Positions 16,708 through 26,292 of a stretch of 64,000 nt of DNA are shown here, in pieces. Numbering within the stretch: position 1 is the stretch's first letter; each line of letters starts with the position of its first letter. Both the position numbers and the translations under genes were made by a program. The notes under the pieces are model-generated. The model worked only from the letters and a program-made list of their open reading frames with translations, was not told the DNA's origin and searched no databases. Origin of the DNA: Pseudomonadota bacterium (GTDB lineage Bacteria > Pseudomonadota > Gammaproteobacteria > Burkholderiales > Burkholderiaceae_C); assembly GCA_963205115.1 (NCBI GenBank), contig CAUJHV010000064.1, forward strand, positions 124,001-188,000, given 5' to 3'.

Positions 16708-17685
16708 ATGGAAATCTTTGACTACGACAACATCCTGTTGTTGCCGCGGAAGTGCCGCGTCGAAAGCCGCAGCGAGTGCGACCCGTCGGTCGAATTCGGC
16801 GGGCGACGCTTCAAACTGCCGGTCGTACCAGCCAACATGAAGACGGTGCTGGACGAATCGATCGCACAGTGGCTGGCCGCCAACGGCTACTTCTACGTGA
16901 TGCACCGCTTCGATCTGGACAACGTGGCCTTCGCCAAGCGCATGCGCGACCTGGGCCTGTACGTGTCGATCAGTTCGGGCGTCAAGCCCGCCGACTTCGC
17001 GATGATCGAACGCCTGGCGGCCGAGGGTGTCGGCGCCGACTACATCACCATCGACATCGCGCACGGCCACGCGGACAGCGTGCGCAAGGCCATCGAGCAC
17101 ATCCGCCAGCACCTGCCCTCGAGCTTCGTCATCGCTGGCAACGTGGCCACGCCCGAGGCGGTCATCGATCTCGAAAACTGGGGAGCGGACGCGACCAAGG
17201 TCGGCGTCGGTCCGGGCAAGGTCTGCATCACGAAGATGAAAACCGGCTTCGGCACCGGCGGCTGGCAGCTCTCGGCACTGAAATGGTGCGCGCGCGTGGC
17301 CAGCAAGCCCATCATTGCGGACGGCGGCATCCGCCACCACGGCGACATCGCCAAGAGCGTGCGCTTCGGCGCGGCGATGGTGATGATCGGCTCGCTGTTC
17401 GCCGGCCACGAAGAATCACCCGGCTCCACGGTCGAGGTCGACGGCAAGCTCTACAAGGAGTACTACGGCTCGGCCAGCGACTTCAACAAGGGCGAGTACA
17501 AGCACGTCGAAGGCAAACGCATCCTCGAGCCGATCAAGGGCAAGCTGGCCGACACCATGCGCGAGATGCGCGAAGACGTGCAGAGCTCGATCAGCTATGC
17601 CGGCGGCCGCGTGTTGGCCGACCTGCGCAAGGTCAACTACGTGATCCTGGGCGGCGAAAACGCGGGCGAGCACCTGCTGATGTAG
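16708..17685 (+). CDS. guaC: GMP reductase
   Basis: The 325-residue TIM-barrel protein of the IMPDH/GMPR family starts [15 protein letters not shown] and lacks the CBS domains of IMP dehydrogenase. The catalytic loop is [13 protein letters not shown] with Cys173, and [12 protein letters not shown] is characteristic of the GuaC2 subgroup. It converts GMP to IMP and ammonia with NADPH, recycling guanine nucleotides. A GC-rich 200-base gap separates it from the divergent GGDEF-EAL gene. The gene converges on the S41 protease. Confidence 0.92.
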   Translation: MEIFDYDNILLLPRKCRVESRSECDPSVEFGGRRFKLPVVPANMKTVLDESIAQWLAANGYFYVMHRFDLDNVAFAKRMRDLGLYVSISSGVKPADFAMIERLAAEGVGADYITIDIAHGHADSVRKAIEHIRQHLPSSFVIAGNVATPEAVIDLENWGADATKVGVGPGKVCITKMKTGFGTGGWQLSALKWCARVASKPIIADGGIRHHGDIAKSVRFGAAMVMIGSLFAGHEESPGSTVEVDGKLYKEYYGSASDFNKGEYKHVEGKRILEPIKGKLADTMREMREDVQSSISYAGGRVLADLRKVNYVILGGENAGEHLLM

Positions 17686-17737
17686 GCCGGCGCCGGGGGC
17701 GTTGCCCGCCCCTCGCACGCCCTTCGTGCGCTGGCGT

Positions 17738-19114
17738 TCAGCGCGGAATCATGCCCTGCCGCTCGCCGCCTTCGCCCGAGCGCAGGCCCGCGCGCACACC
17801 CGCAGGCTGCACGCGCATACCCGCCGTGGGGCAGGCGCCGCCATCGACCATGCGGCTGGCAGCGACCCACAGTGGGTCGCCCACGCTGGCCTGCGGCTGG
17901 GTCCAGTCCTCGGCCACGGCGCAGGTGGGCGCGAAGCCGGAGAAGTAGCGGCCCTGGTTGAGGGCGTTGACGCTCTCGAAGTTGACGATGCTGTAGGTCG
18001 TGCCGCAGCCGTCCGATTGCGGCAGGAAACCCACCGGCTTGCCGCAACTCGCCTCGCCGATGGCCACGACTTCGATGCCGGCGCCGCGCAGGCCGTTGAT
18101 CACCTGTTCGCTGGCCGAACAGGTGCGGCGACCCATCAGGACAAAGACACGCGGCGCATTCGCGGCCGAACCCAGCGCGGGATTGCTGAAGTCGAAACGC
18201 TGGTTCTGCGCCGCCTGCTTGTCGTTGTACAGCAGCGAGGCATAGGCGCGGCCCGCCACGCGCGTGCCGCCCACGTAGGAGGCCACCGCTGCGCCCATCG
18301 AGACGAGGCCGCCGCCGTTGTAGCGCAGGTCCAGCACGATGTCCTGTGCGCCCTGCGCTGCGAAGCTGGCGAAGGCGGTTTCCAGCGGCGTGGCCGCCTG
18401 CGAGATCATGTTGCGCACCTCGAGGTAACCGACCCGGCGCCCGCCGGCCGTCGTCACCACGGCTTGCAGCGGCACCGGCGTCAAGGCGTAGATACCGGCG
18501 GACAGCGTGGCGCGCTTCTGCACACCCGCGGTGGTGCGCCAGACCACCTCCAGGCTGTCACCCACGGCCTTGGCGCTGAGCAGCGAAAAATCGTTCGCCG
18601 CGATCAGATCGACCGTGGATCGACCGTTGAGCGACAGGAGGGTGTCTCCACGCACGATCCCGGCCGCTGCGGCCACCGACCGCGGGTCGACCGAGCGCAC
18701 ATACAGGGGCGCACTGGACTGTCCGACCACCTCGAGCCCCGCCACGGACAGGCCGTAGCCCAGCGATTGGCCGTCGCCGAAGAAGCGGTTGAAGGACTCG
18801 GTGCTTTCGTAGCCGCTCCAGCGGTCGGCCGGGAAATTCGGGTCCGTGCCGGTGTAGAGCAGCGCCTTGAAGAAGCTGTCGACGCTCGAGGTGCCATCAA
18901 CCGCCGGGCGCGGGCTCATGGCGTACCAGAAGTAGCTGTCGTTGAAGTAGCTCGACAGCCAGGTCTTCTGGTCGCCGACGGCGCAGCTCAGCGGCCCGCT
19001 GCCCGACGGCGCGCCGGCATCGCCACCACCTCCACAGCCCGCCAGCGCCAGTGTCACAGCCAAGGCTGCACCGACACGACGCACGGGCCGATGGCGGGTC
19101 GAAGGGATTCGCAT
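17738..19114 (-). CDS. S41-family (C-terminal processing type) lipoprotein protease
   Basis: This 458-residue protein starts with a lipoprotein signal (ALAVTLALAGCGGGG; lipidated Cys near residue 25). A PDZ-like region (PRSVAAAAGIVRGDTLLSLNG, ~130-210) precedes the S41 domain with VLDLRYNGGG and the nucleophile region TCSASEQV. GEASCGKPVGF further on resembles the family's Lys-containing segment. It should be an outer-membrane-anchored periplasmic serine protease; the substrate is unknown. The start ATG at 19114 has AGGAG seven bases upstream; an earlier in-frame ATG would destroy the lipoprotein signal. Confidence 0.82.
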   Translation of the reverse strand: MRIPSTRHRPVRRVGAALAVTLALAGCGGGGDAGAPSGSGPLSCAVGDQKTWLSSYFNDSYFWYAMSPRPAVDGTSSVDSFFKALLYTGTDPNFPADRWSGYESTESFNRFFGDGQSLGYGLSVAGLEVVGQSSAPLYVRSVDPRSVAAAAGIVRGDTLLSLNGRSTVDLIAANDFSLLSAKAVGDSLEVVWRTTAGVQKRATLSAGIYALTPVPLQAVVTTAGGRRVGYLEVRNMISQAATPLETAFASFAAQGAQDIVLDLRYNGGGLVSMGAAVASYVGGTRVAGRAYASLLYNDKQAAQNQRFDFSNPALGSAANAPRVFVLMGRRTCSASEQVINGLRGAGIEVVAIGEASCGKPVGFLPQSDGCGTTYSIVNFESVNALNQGRYFSGFAPTCAVAEDWTQPQASVGDPLWVAASRMVDGGACPTAGMRVQPAGVRAGLRSGEGGERQGMIPR

Positions 19115-19236
19115 GTCGGGCTCCTGGCGGATGGATGGCAGGCCGGGATCGCTCGAGGGGGCCCACCTACAATTCTGAACTCTCCAGATCACCCGGCCGT
19201 TGACATCCCGTCAGCCCGGCCGGGCCTTGCGCGCCC

Positions 19237-22083
19237 ATGACCGAACTCGCCAAATCCTTCGAGCCTGCTGCCATCGAGGCCAAATGGGCCCCCCTGTGGG
19301 AAGCCGGCGGCGCCGCGCAGCCGACGCTGGACCCGCAGCGTCCGTCGTTCAGCATCCAGTTGCCGCCGCCCAATGTGACGGGCACGCTGCACATGGGCCA
19401 CGGCTTCAACCACACGATCATGGATGCGCTCACGCGCTACCACCGCATGCGTGGCTTCAACACGCTGTGGCTGCCGGGAACCGACCATGCCGGCATCGCC
19501 ACGCAGATCGTGGTGGAGCGCCAGTTGCAGGAGCAGGGCTTGTCGCGCCACACCATCGGCCGCGAGAAGTTCCTCGAGCACGTGTGGGCCTGGAAGGAAA
19601 AGTCCGGCAGCATCATCACCGGCCAGATGCGCCGCATCGGCGACACGGTGGACTGGTCGCGCGAGTACTTCACGATGGACGCCACGCAGTCCGCGGTGGT
19701 CAACGAGACCTTCGTGCGGCTGTACGAGGACGGGCTGATCTACCGCGGCAAGCGCCTGGTGAGCTGGGACCCGGTGCTGAAATCCGCCGTCTCCGACCTC
19801 GAGGTCGAAAGCGCCGAGGAAGACGGCTTCCTGTGGCACATCCGCTATCCGCTGGCCGATGGTTCGGGTTCGCTGGTCGTGGCCACGACGCGTCCGGAAA
19901 CCATGCTGGGCGACACCGCGGTGATGGTGCACCCTGAAGACGAACGGTATGCATCGCTGGTGGGCAGGCAGGTCGCGCTGCCGCTGTGCGGCCGCACAAT
20001 CCCGGTCATCGCCGACAGTTACGTGGACCGCGAATTCGGCACCGGCGTGGTCAAGGTGACGCCGGCGCACGACCACAACGATTACGCGGTCGGCCAGCGC
20101 CACGGCCTGCCGATGATCGGCGTGCTCGCACTCGACGCCACGATCAACGACAACGCGCCGCCGGCCTACCGCGGGCTGGACCGCTTCGAGGCTCGCAAGC
20201 GCGTGGTGGCCGATCTCGAGGCCCTGGGCCTGCTGGTCGAGACCAAGAAGCACAAGCTGATGGTGCCGCGCTGCGGGCGCACCGGCCAGGTCGTCGAGCC
20301 GATGCTCACCGACCAGTGGTTCATGGCCATGACCAAGGCGGGGCGCGATGGTCGCTCCATCGCCGAGAAGGCCATGGCGGCCGTCGACGCTGGCGAGGTG
20401 CGCTTCGTGCCGGACCAGTGGGTCAACACGTGGAACCAGTGGATGAAGAACATCCAGGACTGGTGCATCTCGCGCCAGCTCTGGTGGGGCCACCAGATCC
20501 CCGCCTGGTATGGCGAGGACGGCCAGGTCTTCGTGGCGCGCAGCGAAGAAGAAGCGCGGCAGAAGGCCACGGCCGCCGGCTACAGCGGCAGCCTCACGCG
20601 CGACGCCGACGTGCTGGACACATGGTATTCGGCCGCGCAATTTCCGTTCTCGACCGTCGGCTGGCCGGCCAAGACGATCGAGCAGGACCTGTTCCTGCCC
20701 TCGACCGTGCTGGTCACGGGCTTCGACATCATCTTCTTCTGGGTCGCCCGGATGATCATGATGACGGTGCATTTCACCGGCCGGGTGCCGTTCAAGCACG
20801 TCTACATCCACGGCCTGGTCCGCGACGCGCAGGGCCAGAAGATGAGCAAGAGCGAAGGCAACGTGCTCGATCCCGTGGACCTGATCCAGGGTGTCGACCT
20901 GCCCACGCTGATCGACAAGAGCACCTCAGGCCTGCGCCGCCCGGAGAAGGCGCCGGCCATCACGGCACGCGTGAAGAAGGAGTTCCCGGACGGCATTCCC
21001 GCCTACGGCGCCGACGCGTTGCGCTTCACGATGGCCTCGTATGCCAGCCTGGGACGCGACATCAGCTTCGATCACAAGCGCTGCGAGGGCTTCCGCAATT
21101 TCTGCAACAAGCTCTGGAACGCCACGCGCTTCGTGCTGATGAATTGCGAGGGCCAGGACTGCGGCCTGAAGGAACACACCGCCGCGGAATGTGCGGTCGG
21201 CGGTCCGCTCGAGGGCTATCTGCAGTTTTCGCCGGCGGACCGCTGGATCGTCAGCGCGCTGCAGAAAACCGAGGCCGCGGTCGCGCAGGGATTTGCGGAC
21301 TACCGGCTCGATACGGTCGCGCAGGCCGCCTACAGCTTTGTCTGGGACGAGTACTGCGACTGGTATCTGGAGATCGCCAAGGTCCAGCTGCAGAACGGTT
21401 CGCCGGCCCAGCAGCGCGCCACGCGGCGCACGCTGATCCGCGTGCTGGAAACCGTGCTGCGGCTGCTACATCCGCTGGTGCCGTTCATCACGGCCGAGTT
21501 GTGGGAGCGCGTGGCGCCGGTCGCCGGCCGCCAGGGCACGGCAGATGCGCGCGGCATCATCGTGGCGCCCTATCCGCTGGCCGAGCCGTCACGCATCGAC
21601 GAATCCAGCCTCGCCTGGATGGACCGCCTGAAGGCCCTGGTCGGCGCGTGCCGCACGCTGCGCTCGGAAATGGGCCTGTCACCGGGTCAGCGCGTGCCGC
21701 TGCTCAGCCACGGCGACGCCGAATTCGTCAGCGGCGTGGCGCCGCTGCTGCAAGCGCTGACGCGCCTGGCCGAGGTGCGCTGCATCGACGACGAAGCGGC
21801 ATTCGCGGCAGCCACGCAGGCCTCGCCGGTATCGGTCGTGGGGCCGATCCGCTTCGCGCTGCACGTGGAAATCGACGTCGCGGCTGAACGCGAACGGCTG
21901 TCCAAGGAAATCGCGCGGCTGCAGGGCGAAATCGCGAAGGCCGACGCCAAGCTGGCCAACGAGAGCTTCGTGGCGCGTGCGCCCGCTGCGGTGGTGGCGC
22001 AGGAGCGCGCGCGACGCGACGACGCTAGTCAGGCATTGGACCGGCTGTCGAGCCAGCTGGCGCAGCTGGCAGCCCGCCCCTGA
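19237..22083 (+). CDS. valS: Valine--tRNA ligase
   Basis: The 948-residue class Ia synthetase has the HMGH signature at 52-55 (after PPPNVTGTL), the CP1 editing domain ([10 protein letters not shown]), and KMSKS at 535-539. The C-terminal arm is a coiled coil ([16 protein letters not shown]) as usual in ValRS. It charges tRNA-Val and hydrolyses mischarged threonine. The last 59 bases overlap the end of the convergent dehydrogenase-like gene, an unusual but readable arrangement. Confidence 0.97.
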   Translation: MTELAKSFEPAAIEAKWAPLWEAGGAAQPTLDPQRPSFSIQLPPPNVTGTLHMGHGFNHTIMDALTRYHRMRGFNTLWLPGTDHAGIATQIVVERQLQEQGLSRHTIGREKFLEHVWAWKEKSGSIITGQMRRIGDTVDWSREYFTMDATQSAVVNETFVRLYEDGLIYRGKRLVSWDPVLKSAVSDLEVESAEEDGFLWHIRYPLADGSGSLVVATTRPETMLGDTAVMVHPEDERYASLVGRQVALPLCGRTIPVIADSYVDREFGTGVVKVTPAHDHNDYAVGQRHGLPMIGVLALDATINDNAPPAYRGLDRFEARKRVVADLEALGLLVETKKHKLMVPRCGRTGQVVEPMLTDQWFMAMTKAGRDGRSIAEKAMAAVDAGEVRFVPDQWVNTWNQWMKNIQDWCISRQLWWGHQIPAWYGEDGQVFVARSEEEARQKATAAGYSGSLTRDADVLDTWYSAAQFPFSTVGWPAKTIEQDLFLPSTVLVTGFDIIFFWVARMIMMTVHFTGRVPFKHVYIHGLVRDAQGQKMSKSEGNVLDPVDLIQGVDLPTLIDKSTSGLRRPEKAPAITARVKKEFPDGIPAYGADALRFTMASYASLGRDISFDHKRCEGFRNFCNKLWNATRFVLMNCEGQDCGLKEHTAAECAVGGPLEGYLQFSPADRWIVSALQKTEAAVAQGFADYRLDTVAQAAYSFVWDEYCDWYLEIAKVQLQNGSPAQQRATRRTLIRVLETVLRLLHPLVPFITAELWERVAPVAGRQGTADARGIIVAPYPLAEPSRIDESSLAWMDRLKALVGACRTLRSEMGLSPGQRVPLLSHGDAEFVSGVAPLLQALTRLAEVRCIDDEAAFAAATQASPVSVVGPIRFALHVEIDVAAERERLSKEIARLQGEIAKADAKLANESFVARAPAAVVAQERARRDDASQALDRLSSQLAQLAARP

Positions 22084-22999
22084 CGCTGTCGCGGGCGTTG
22101 GCCTGCGACAGGATCTCGTCTAGCCTGCGCGCGACCGCCCAGGACGCCCGCAGGTGCGACTCGCGCGTGGCAGCCGCCACGCGCGGCGTGATCTGCAGAG
22201 AGTCAATGTTTTCCAGCGGCCGGCCCGGGCCGGTCGCGCCGGCCTCGACGTGGTCCAGCCAGCAGGCAGCCATGCGCCCGCTGCGCAGGACCTCGGCCAG
22301 CGCAGCTTCGTCCAGGATCAGCGCGCTGGACAGGTTGACCATGACCTGATCCGGCTTGCACTGGGCGAGGTAGCGTTCGCCCAGCAAGCCGCGGTAGCGG
22401 CTGAAGTAGTTCAGCAGCACGCAGACGCTGTCGCTTTGCTCGACCAGTTCGCGCAGGCCGATCGGCGAGACGTTCCAGCGTGCCCACAGCGGGTCGGATG
22501 CATGCAGCCCCGGGTCGTAGCCGACGACGCGTGCACCGAAGGCGCGCAGCAGGTCGGCCAGCGGCTTGGCCGCGGGCGTCATGCCGATGATGCCGACCAT
22601 GCAATTGCTGAGCTCGCGCCCGACCAGCAGGCCTTCGGGGCTGATCACCGGCACGCGGCGCAACATCTGCAGCAGGGCACCGACCGCAAACTCCGCCTCG
22701 GCCGCAACGCCCGCCGATGCGGGCCGCACGACCTCGATGCCTGCAGAAGCGCAAGCCGCCAGGTCGATGCCTTCGACGCTGGGCGTCAGGCGACCTATCC
22801 CCCTCAGGTGGGTGGCCTGCCGAACGGCGCTGGCGTCAATTGCCAGCGATGTGGGCATGATGACGGTTCGCGCCTGCGCAAGCGTGCGACGAAAAGCGAT
22901 CGGATCGCGTACCAGATCGGATTCGGCGTGTACGGAGTGTCTCGAACCCAGCCAGGCCAGAACCTCGGGCTCGACGATCTCAGCAATTAGGACGTCCAT
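22025..22999 (-). CDS. Degenerate D-2-hydroxyacid dehydrogenase homologue
   Basis: This 324-residue protein has the overall fold pattern of D-isomer-specific 2-hydroxyacid dehydrogenases (SerA-like), including the conserved framework VGIIGM, GYDP and TP before the C-terminal helix. Key positions are altered. The NAD-binding GxGxxG reads GMTPAA (139-144), the catalytic Arg of the NxxRG segment is Ser225 ([14 protein letters not shown]), and the catalytic His of TPH is Arg273 (TPRVAAAT). The frame is intact throughout, with no stop or frameshift, so it appears to be a maintained pseudoenzyme rather than a decaying gene. Start chosen at [14 protein letters not shown]. It overlaps the 3' end of valS. 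Confidence 0.8.
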   Translation of the reverse strand: MDVLIAEIVEPEVLAWLGSRHSVHAESDLVRDPIAFRRTLAQARTVIMPTSLAIDASAVRQATHLRGIGRLTPSVEGIDLAACASAGIEVVRPASAGVAAEAEFAVGALLQMLRRVPVISPEGLLVGRELSNCMVGIIGMTPAAKPLADLLRAFGARVVGYDPGLHASDPLWARWNVSPIGLRELVEQSDSVCVLLNYFSRYRGLLGERYLAQCKPDQVMVNLSSALILDEAALAEVLRSGRMAACWLDHVEAGATGPGRPLENIDSLQITPRVAAATRESHLRASWAVARRLDEILSQANARDSVRGGLPAAPAGSTAGPMPD

Positions 23000-23079
23000 A
23001 GGCCGCTGAGCGCTGCGAGGCAGGTTCGGGCCCATGCCAGAATGACCTTGTTCATCCCAACTCGACTGTTTGTATTCAT

Positions 23080-23946
23080 ATGCAGGTCAAGAAGGCCATA
23101 TTCCCCGTCGCAGGCCTGGGGACGCGATTTCTTCCCGCGACCAAGGCCCAACCCAAGGAAATGCTTCCTGTCGTTGACAAGCCGCTGATCCAGTATGCGG
23201 TGGAGGAAGCCTATTCCGCAGGGGTGCGGGAAATGATCTTCGTCACCGGTCGTCACAAGCGGCCGATCGAGGATCACTTTGACATGACCTTCGAGCTGGA
23301 GGTAGCCCTTGAACAAGCGGGCAAACAGGATCTGCTGGACGTCGTGCGCAGTGTGAAGCCCGACGACATGGAGTGCATCTACGTGCGTCAGGCTCAGGCG
23401 CTGGGCCTCGGCCACGCCGTGCTGTGCGGGCAAAGGCTGGTCGGCAACGAGCCCTTCGCGGTGCTGCTGGCCGACGACCTGATGGTCGGCAACCCGCCCG
23501 TGCTGGCACAGATGGCCGAGCAATTTGCCGAGTGGCGCGCGTCCATCCTGGCTGTTCAGGAAGTGCCGCCGGAGCAGACGCGCCGCTATGGCATCGTCGC
23601 CGGCACACCGGTCAGCGACCGGATGATGGACGTCAACCGCATCGTCGAGAAGCCTGCGCCGGAAGACGCACCGTCGCGCCTGGGCGTCGCCGGCCGCTAC
23701 ATCCTGACGCCAGGGGTGTTCCACGAAATCGCCAGCCAGCCTCGCGGCGTGGGCGGTGAAATCCAGCTGACCGACGGCATTGCCGCCTTGCTGCGTCGCG
23801 AAAAGGTTTTTGCCTACCGCTACGAAGGCCGGCGCTACGACTGCGGCAGCAAGGAAGGTTTCCTGGAAGCCAACGTCGAGCTGGCCTTGAAGCATCCGGA
23901 TCTCGGCGCCGACTTCCGGAACTATCTCAAGCAGCTCGATTTCTGA
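23080..23946 (+). CDS. galU: UTP--glucose-1-phosphate uridylyltransferase
   Basis: The 288-residue nucleotidyltransferase starts [23 protein letters not shown], the nucleotide-binding signature, and has [26 protein letters not shown] and the later [11 protein letters not shown] segment. It makes UDP-glucose for polysaccharide and lipopolysaccharide synthesis. The length is typical. It is divergent from the dehydrogenase-like gene (80-base gap). A bulged GC-rich stem-loop follows the stop. Confidence 0.96.
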   Translation: MQVKKAIFPVAGLGTRFLPATKAQPKEMLPVVDKPLIQYAVEEAYSAGVREMIFVTGRHKRPIEDHFDMTFELEVALEQAGKQDLLDVVRSVKPDDMECIYVRQAQALGLGHAVLCGQRLVGNEPFAVLLADDLMVGNPPVLAQMAEQFAEWRASILAVQEVPPEQTRRYGIVAGTPVSDRMMDVNRIVEKPAPEDAPSRLGVAGRYILTPGVFHEIASQPRGVGGEIQLTDGIAALLRREKVFAYRYEGRRYDCGSKEGFLEANVELALKHPDLGADFRNYLKQLDF

Positions 23947-23953
23947 ACTGCCG

Positions 23954-23981
23954 AGCGGGGCCGCCTGACGCGGCCTCCGCT
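23954..23981. terminator. GC-rich stem-loop between galU and tusA-like genes
   Basis: An 11-12 bp imperfect stem (AGCGGGGCCGC with GCGGCCTCCGCT, one bulge) closes a CTGAC loop just after the galU stop and before the convergent TusA-like gene. There is no T-run, so termination is only suggested by position. Confidence 0.3.
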
Positions 23982-24004
23982 TGCAACACGCCTTGCGCGG
24001 CCGC

Positions 24005-24232
24005 TCAGCGCCGCCGCAGGTAGTGGATGAACTCGCCGCCTTCGGTGATCTGTTCGATCAACTCGTTGCCCGTCTGACGGGCAAATGCCTGGAAGTCGCG
24101 CATCGATCCGGCATCGGTGGCGACCACTTTCAGCAACTCGCCACTACCCATGTCCGCCAGGGCCTTCTTGGCCTTGAGGATCGGCAGCGGGCAGTTCAAT
24201 CCGCGGGCATCGACTTCGACTTGGACTTCCAT
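24005..24232 (-). CDS. TusA-family sulfur carrier protein
   Basis: This 75-residue protein carries the family signature RGLNCPLPILKAKKAL, with the sulfur-carrying Cys in the CPxP motif near residue 13, and a C-terminal TusA-like beta strand. TusA proteins accept persulfide sulfur from cysteine desulfurases and pass it on, for example to tRNA thiolation. The ATG at 24232 follows GGGAG by about six bases; frame further upstream has no homology. It is on the same strand as cysM, 266 bases away, but cotranscription is not obvious. Confidence 0.85.
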   Translation of the reverse strand: MEVQVEVDARGLNCPLPILKAKKALADMGSGELLKVVATDAGSMRDFQAFARQTGNELIEQITEGGEFIHYLRRR

Positions 24233-24498
24233 GGAGACTCCCGAGGGATGGCGGCAGGTGACGGATTCGCGGCTGCAGGGTGGGACGTCAGAGCGCTGCG
24301 ACGCCACGTATCTTGCGCCACATCCTATGCCCGCGCGACCGGTCGTCACGCCAGACAGAAGCAGGTCGCGGCCCAGCTATTCTGCCAACACGGCCGAAGG
24401 ACCGGTCGGATGCACGCCACACGAGGGTAAGCAGGGATGACCGGGGCGGGCGCTGTGTCGACAGGACCGTGTCGACGCACCGGTAGGGGTGGCGCCTC

Positions 24499-25407
24499 TC
24501 AGGCCGGAAAGACGCCGGTAGACAGGTAGCGGTCACCCCGATCGCAGACCACGAAAACGATGGTGGCGTTGTCCAGCTTGGCCGCCACTTGCAGGGCCAC
24601 CCAGCACGCACCTGCGGCGGAAATGCCGGCGAACAAGCCCTCTTCGCGCGCAAGCTGACGTGCCATGTCCTCGGCGTCGGCCTGACTCACGTAGACCAGT
24701 TCATCGACACCGCTGGGATCGTAGATTTTCGGCAGATAGGCCTGCGGCCACTTGCGAATGCCCGGTATGCGCGAGCCTTCGGCCGGCTGGGCACCGATCA
24801 CGCGCACCTTCGGGTCTTTTTCCTTGAGGAAGCGCGACACACCGGTGATCGTGCCCGTCGTGCCCATCGCACTGACGAAATGCGTGACGCGCCCGTTCGT
24901 GTCCTGCCAGATCTCGGGGCCCGTGGTTTCGTAGTGGATGCGCGGGTTGTCGGCATTGGCGAATTGGTCAAGCACCGCGCCCTTGCCTTCACGCTGCATC
25001 TGGTCGGCCAGGTCGCGGGCGTATTCCATCCCGCCGCTGCGAGGCGTGAGCACGAGCTCGGCGCCGAAGGCACGCATGGTCTGCGCGCGTTCGATCGACA
25101 AGTCCTCCGGCATGATCAACACCATGCGGTAGCCACGAATCGCGGCGGCCATGGCCAGGGCGATGCCGGTGTTGCCGGATGTCGCTTCGATCAGCGTGTC
25201 GCCGGGTTTGATCTCCCCGCGCTCTTCCGCGCGGCGGATCATGCTGATGGCCGCGCGGTCCTTCACCGAACCGGCGGGGTTGTTGCCTTCGAGCTTGGCC
25301 AAGATGACAGTGCCGCGGCGCGCCATCTCGTCGCCGGTCAGGCGTTGCAGGCGAACCAGTGGCGTGCGTCCGATGGCGTCTTCGAGAGTGGGGTATTCCG
25401 GCTGCAC
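24499..25407 (-). CDS. cysM: Cysteine synthase B
   Basis: The 302-residue PLP enzyme has GRTPLVRLQ, the PLP-lysine segment NNPAGSVKDR (Lys49) and the phosphate-cradle SGNTGIALA. The 'PAGSVKDR' form and the sequence RSGGMEYARDLADQM are CysM-like rather than CysK-like. It makes cysteine from O-acetylserine and sulfide or thiosulfate. The start is the GTG at 25407, seven bases after AAGGAG. Three sulfur-handling genes occur in the window (sseA, tusA-like, cysM), though not as an operon. Confidence 0.92.
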   Translation of the reverse strand: MQPEYPTLEDAIGRTPLVRLQRLTGDEMARRGTVILAKLEGNNPAGSVKDRAAISMIRRAEERGEIKPGDTLIEATSGNTGIALAMAAAIRGYRMVLIMPEDLSIERAQTMRAFGAELVLTPRSGGMEYARDLADQMQREGKGAVLDQFANADNPRIHYETTGPEIWQDTNGRVTHFVSAMGTTGTITGVSRFLKEKDPKVRVIGAQPAEGSRIPGIRKWPQAYLPKIYDPSGVDELVYVSQADAEDMARQLAREEGLFAGISAAGACWVALQVAAKLDNATIVFVVCDRGDRYLSTGVFPA

Positions 25408-25456
25408 GTGGTAACTCCTTCTGCGGCCATTGTGGCAGCGGGCCATCGCAACCGCA

Positions 25457-25465
25457 TGCGATACT
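25457..25465 (+). promoter_or_regulatory. Possible extended -10 promoter for tRNA-Leu
   Basis: TGCGATACT has the TG-n form of an extended -10 element and lies 27 bases before the tRNA 5' end. No matching -35 box is seen at the right distance. Confidence 0.3.
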
Positions 25466-25491
25466 CGCGCCGCCTCAACCGCAGCAGACCC

Positions 25492-25576
25492 GCCCGGGTG
25501 GCGAAATCGGTAGACGCAGGGGACTCAAAATCCCCCGCCGCAAGGCGTGCCGGTTCGATTCCGGCCCCGGGCACCA
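25492..25576 (+). tRNA. tRNA-Leu (anticodon CAA)
   Basis: The 85-base cloverleaf has acceptor arms GCCCGGG and CCCGGGC, discriminator A and an encoded CCA end. The anticodon stem-loop GGGGA CTCAAAA TCCCC gives anticodon CAA, reading UUG. A long variable arm (GCCGCAAGGCGT) and the T arm CCGGTTCGATTCCGG confirm a class II leucine tRNA. The rhomboid gene starts ten bases after the CCA. Confidence 0.97.
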
Positions 25577-25586
25577 CATACGACAC

Positions 25587-26288
25587 ATGCCATCTCTGCC
25601 GCCCACCACCAAAGCCCTGATCCTGGTCTGTGTGGCGGTCTTCTTTGTCGACCAGCTTCTCGTCAGGGGTCTGCTCGACAGCTGGTTCGCGTTGTGGTCA
25701 CCGGCCAGCGGGCAATTCATGCCCTGGCAGCTGCTGACGTACGCTCTGCTGCACGGCAGTTTCGCGCACCTGTTCTTCAACATGATCGGCCTGTGGCTGT
25801 TCGGTGGCGACCTCGAACGTCTGTGGGGCCGCAACCGCTACCTGCAGTTCATCGCCGTCAGTGTGGTGGTAGCCGGTCTGACGCAGATGCTGGTGACCGT
25901 CGTTCTGGGTACGCCGGGCTACACGATCGGCGCATCGGGCGCGCTGTTCGGCCTGCTGCTGGGCTTTGCGCTGGCCTTCCCGCGGCGCCAGTTCGACCTG
26001 GTCGGCTTCCTGCCGATGCTGCTGCTGATGGTGCCGAACTCGATCATCAACCTCGTCGGCTTCGGTCTGTACATGCTGCTGCTGACCAACCGCGCAGCGG
26101 TGCCGATTCCCCCGATGCCGGTGCCAGCCATGACGATGGTGGCGCTGTTCGGCGGCATCGAGCTCCTCTTCGGCGTGTTCTTCCGATCCGGCGGCATCGC
26201 GCACTTTGCGCACCTGGGCGGGATGCTCGGCGGCTGGCTGATGATCCAGTACTGGCGCGGTCGCGGACCGTTCAAGCGCCGGCGTTGA
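25587..26288 (+). CDS. Rhomboid-family intramembrane serine protease
   Basis: The 233-residue protein has six or seven hydrophobic segments. The catalytic dyad is visible: Ser117 in TIGASGALFG (GxSG) and His209 in FAHLGGMLGGW. HGSFAHLFFNM upstream contains the usual conserved His/Asn residues of the second helix. It should cut transmembrane substrates in the inner membrane; the substrate is unknown. It starts ten bases after the tRNA-Leu, with no recognisable ribosome site, so its mRNA may arise by tRNA 3' processing. Confidence 0.88.
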   Translation: MPSLPPTTKALILVCVAVFFVDQLLVRGLLDSWFALWSPASGQFMPWQLLTYALLHGSFAHLFFNMIGLWLFGGDLERLWGRNRYLQFIAVSVVVAGLTQMLVTVVLGTPGYTIGASGALFGLLLGFALAFPRRQFDLVGFLPMLLLMVPNSIINLVGFGLYMLLLTNRAAVPIPPMPVPAMTMVALFGGIELLFGVFFRSGGIAHFAHLGGMLGGWLMIQYWRGRGPFKRRR

Positions 26289-26292
26289 GCGC

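Noticed and set aside
17696-17712. A six-base GC stem between guaC and the S41 gene as a terminator
   Set aside because: The stem is short, lacks a T-run, and similar stems occur often at this GC content.
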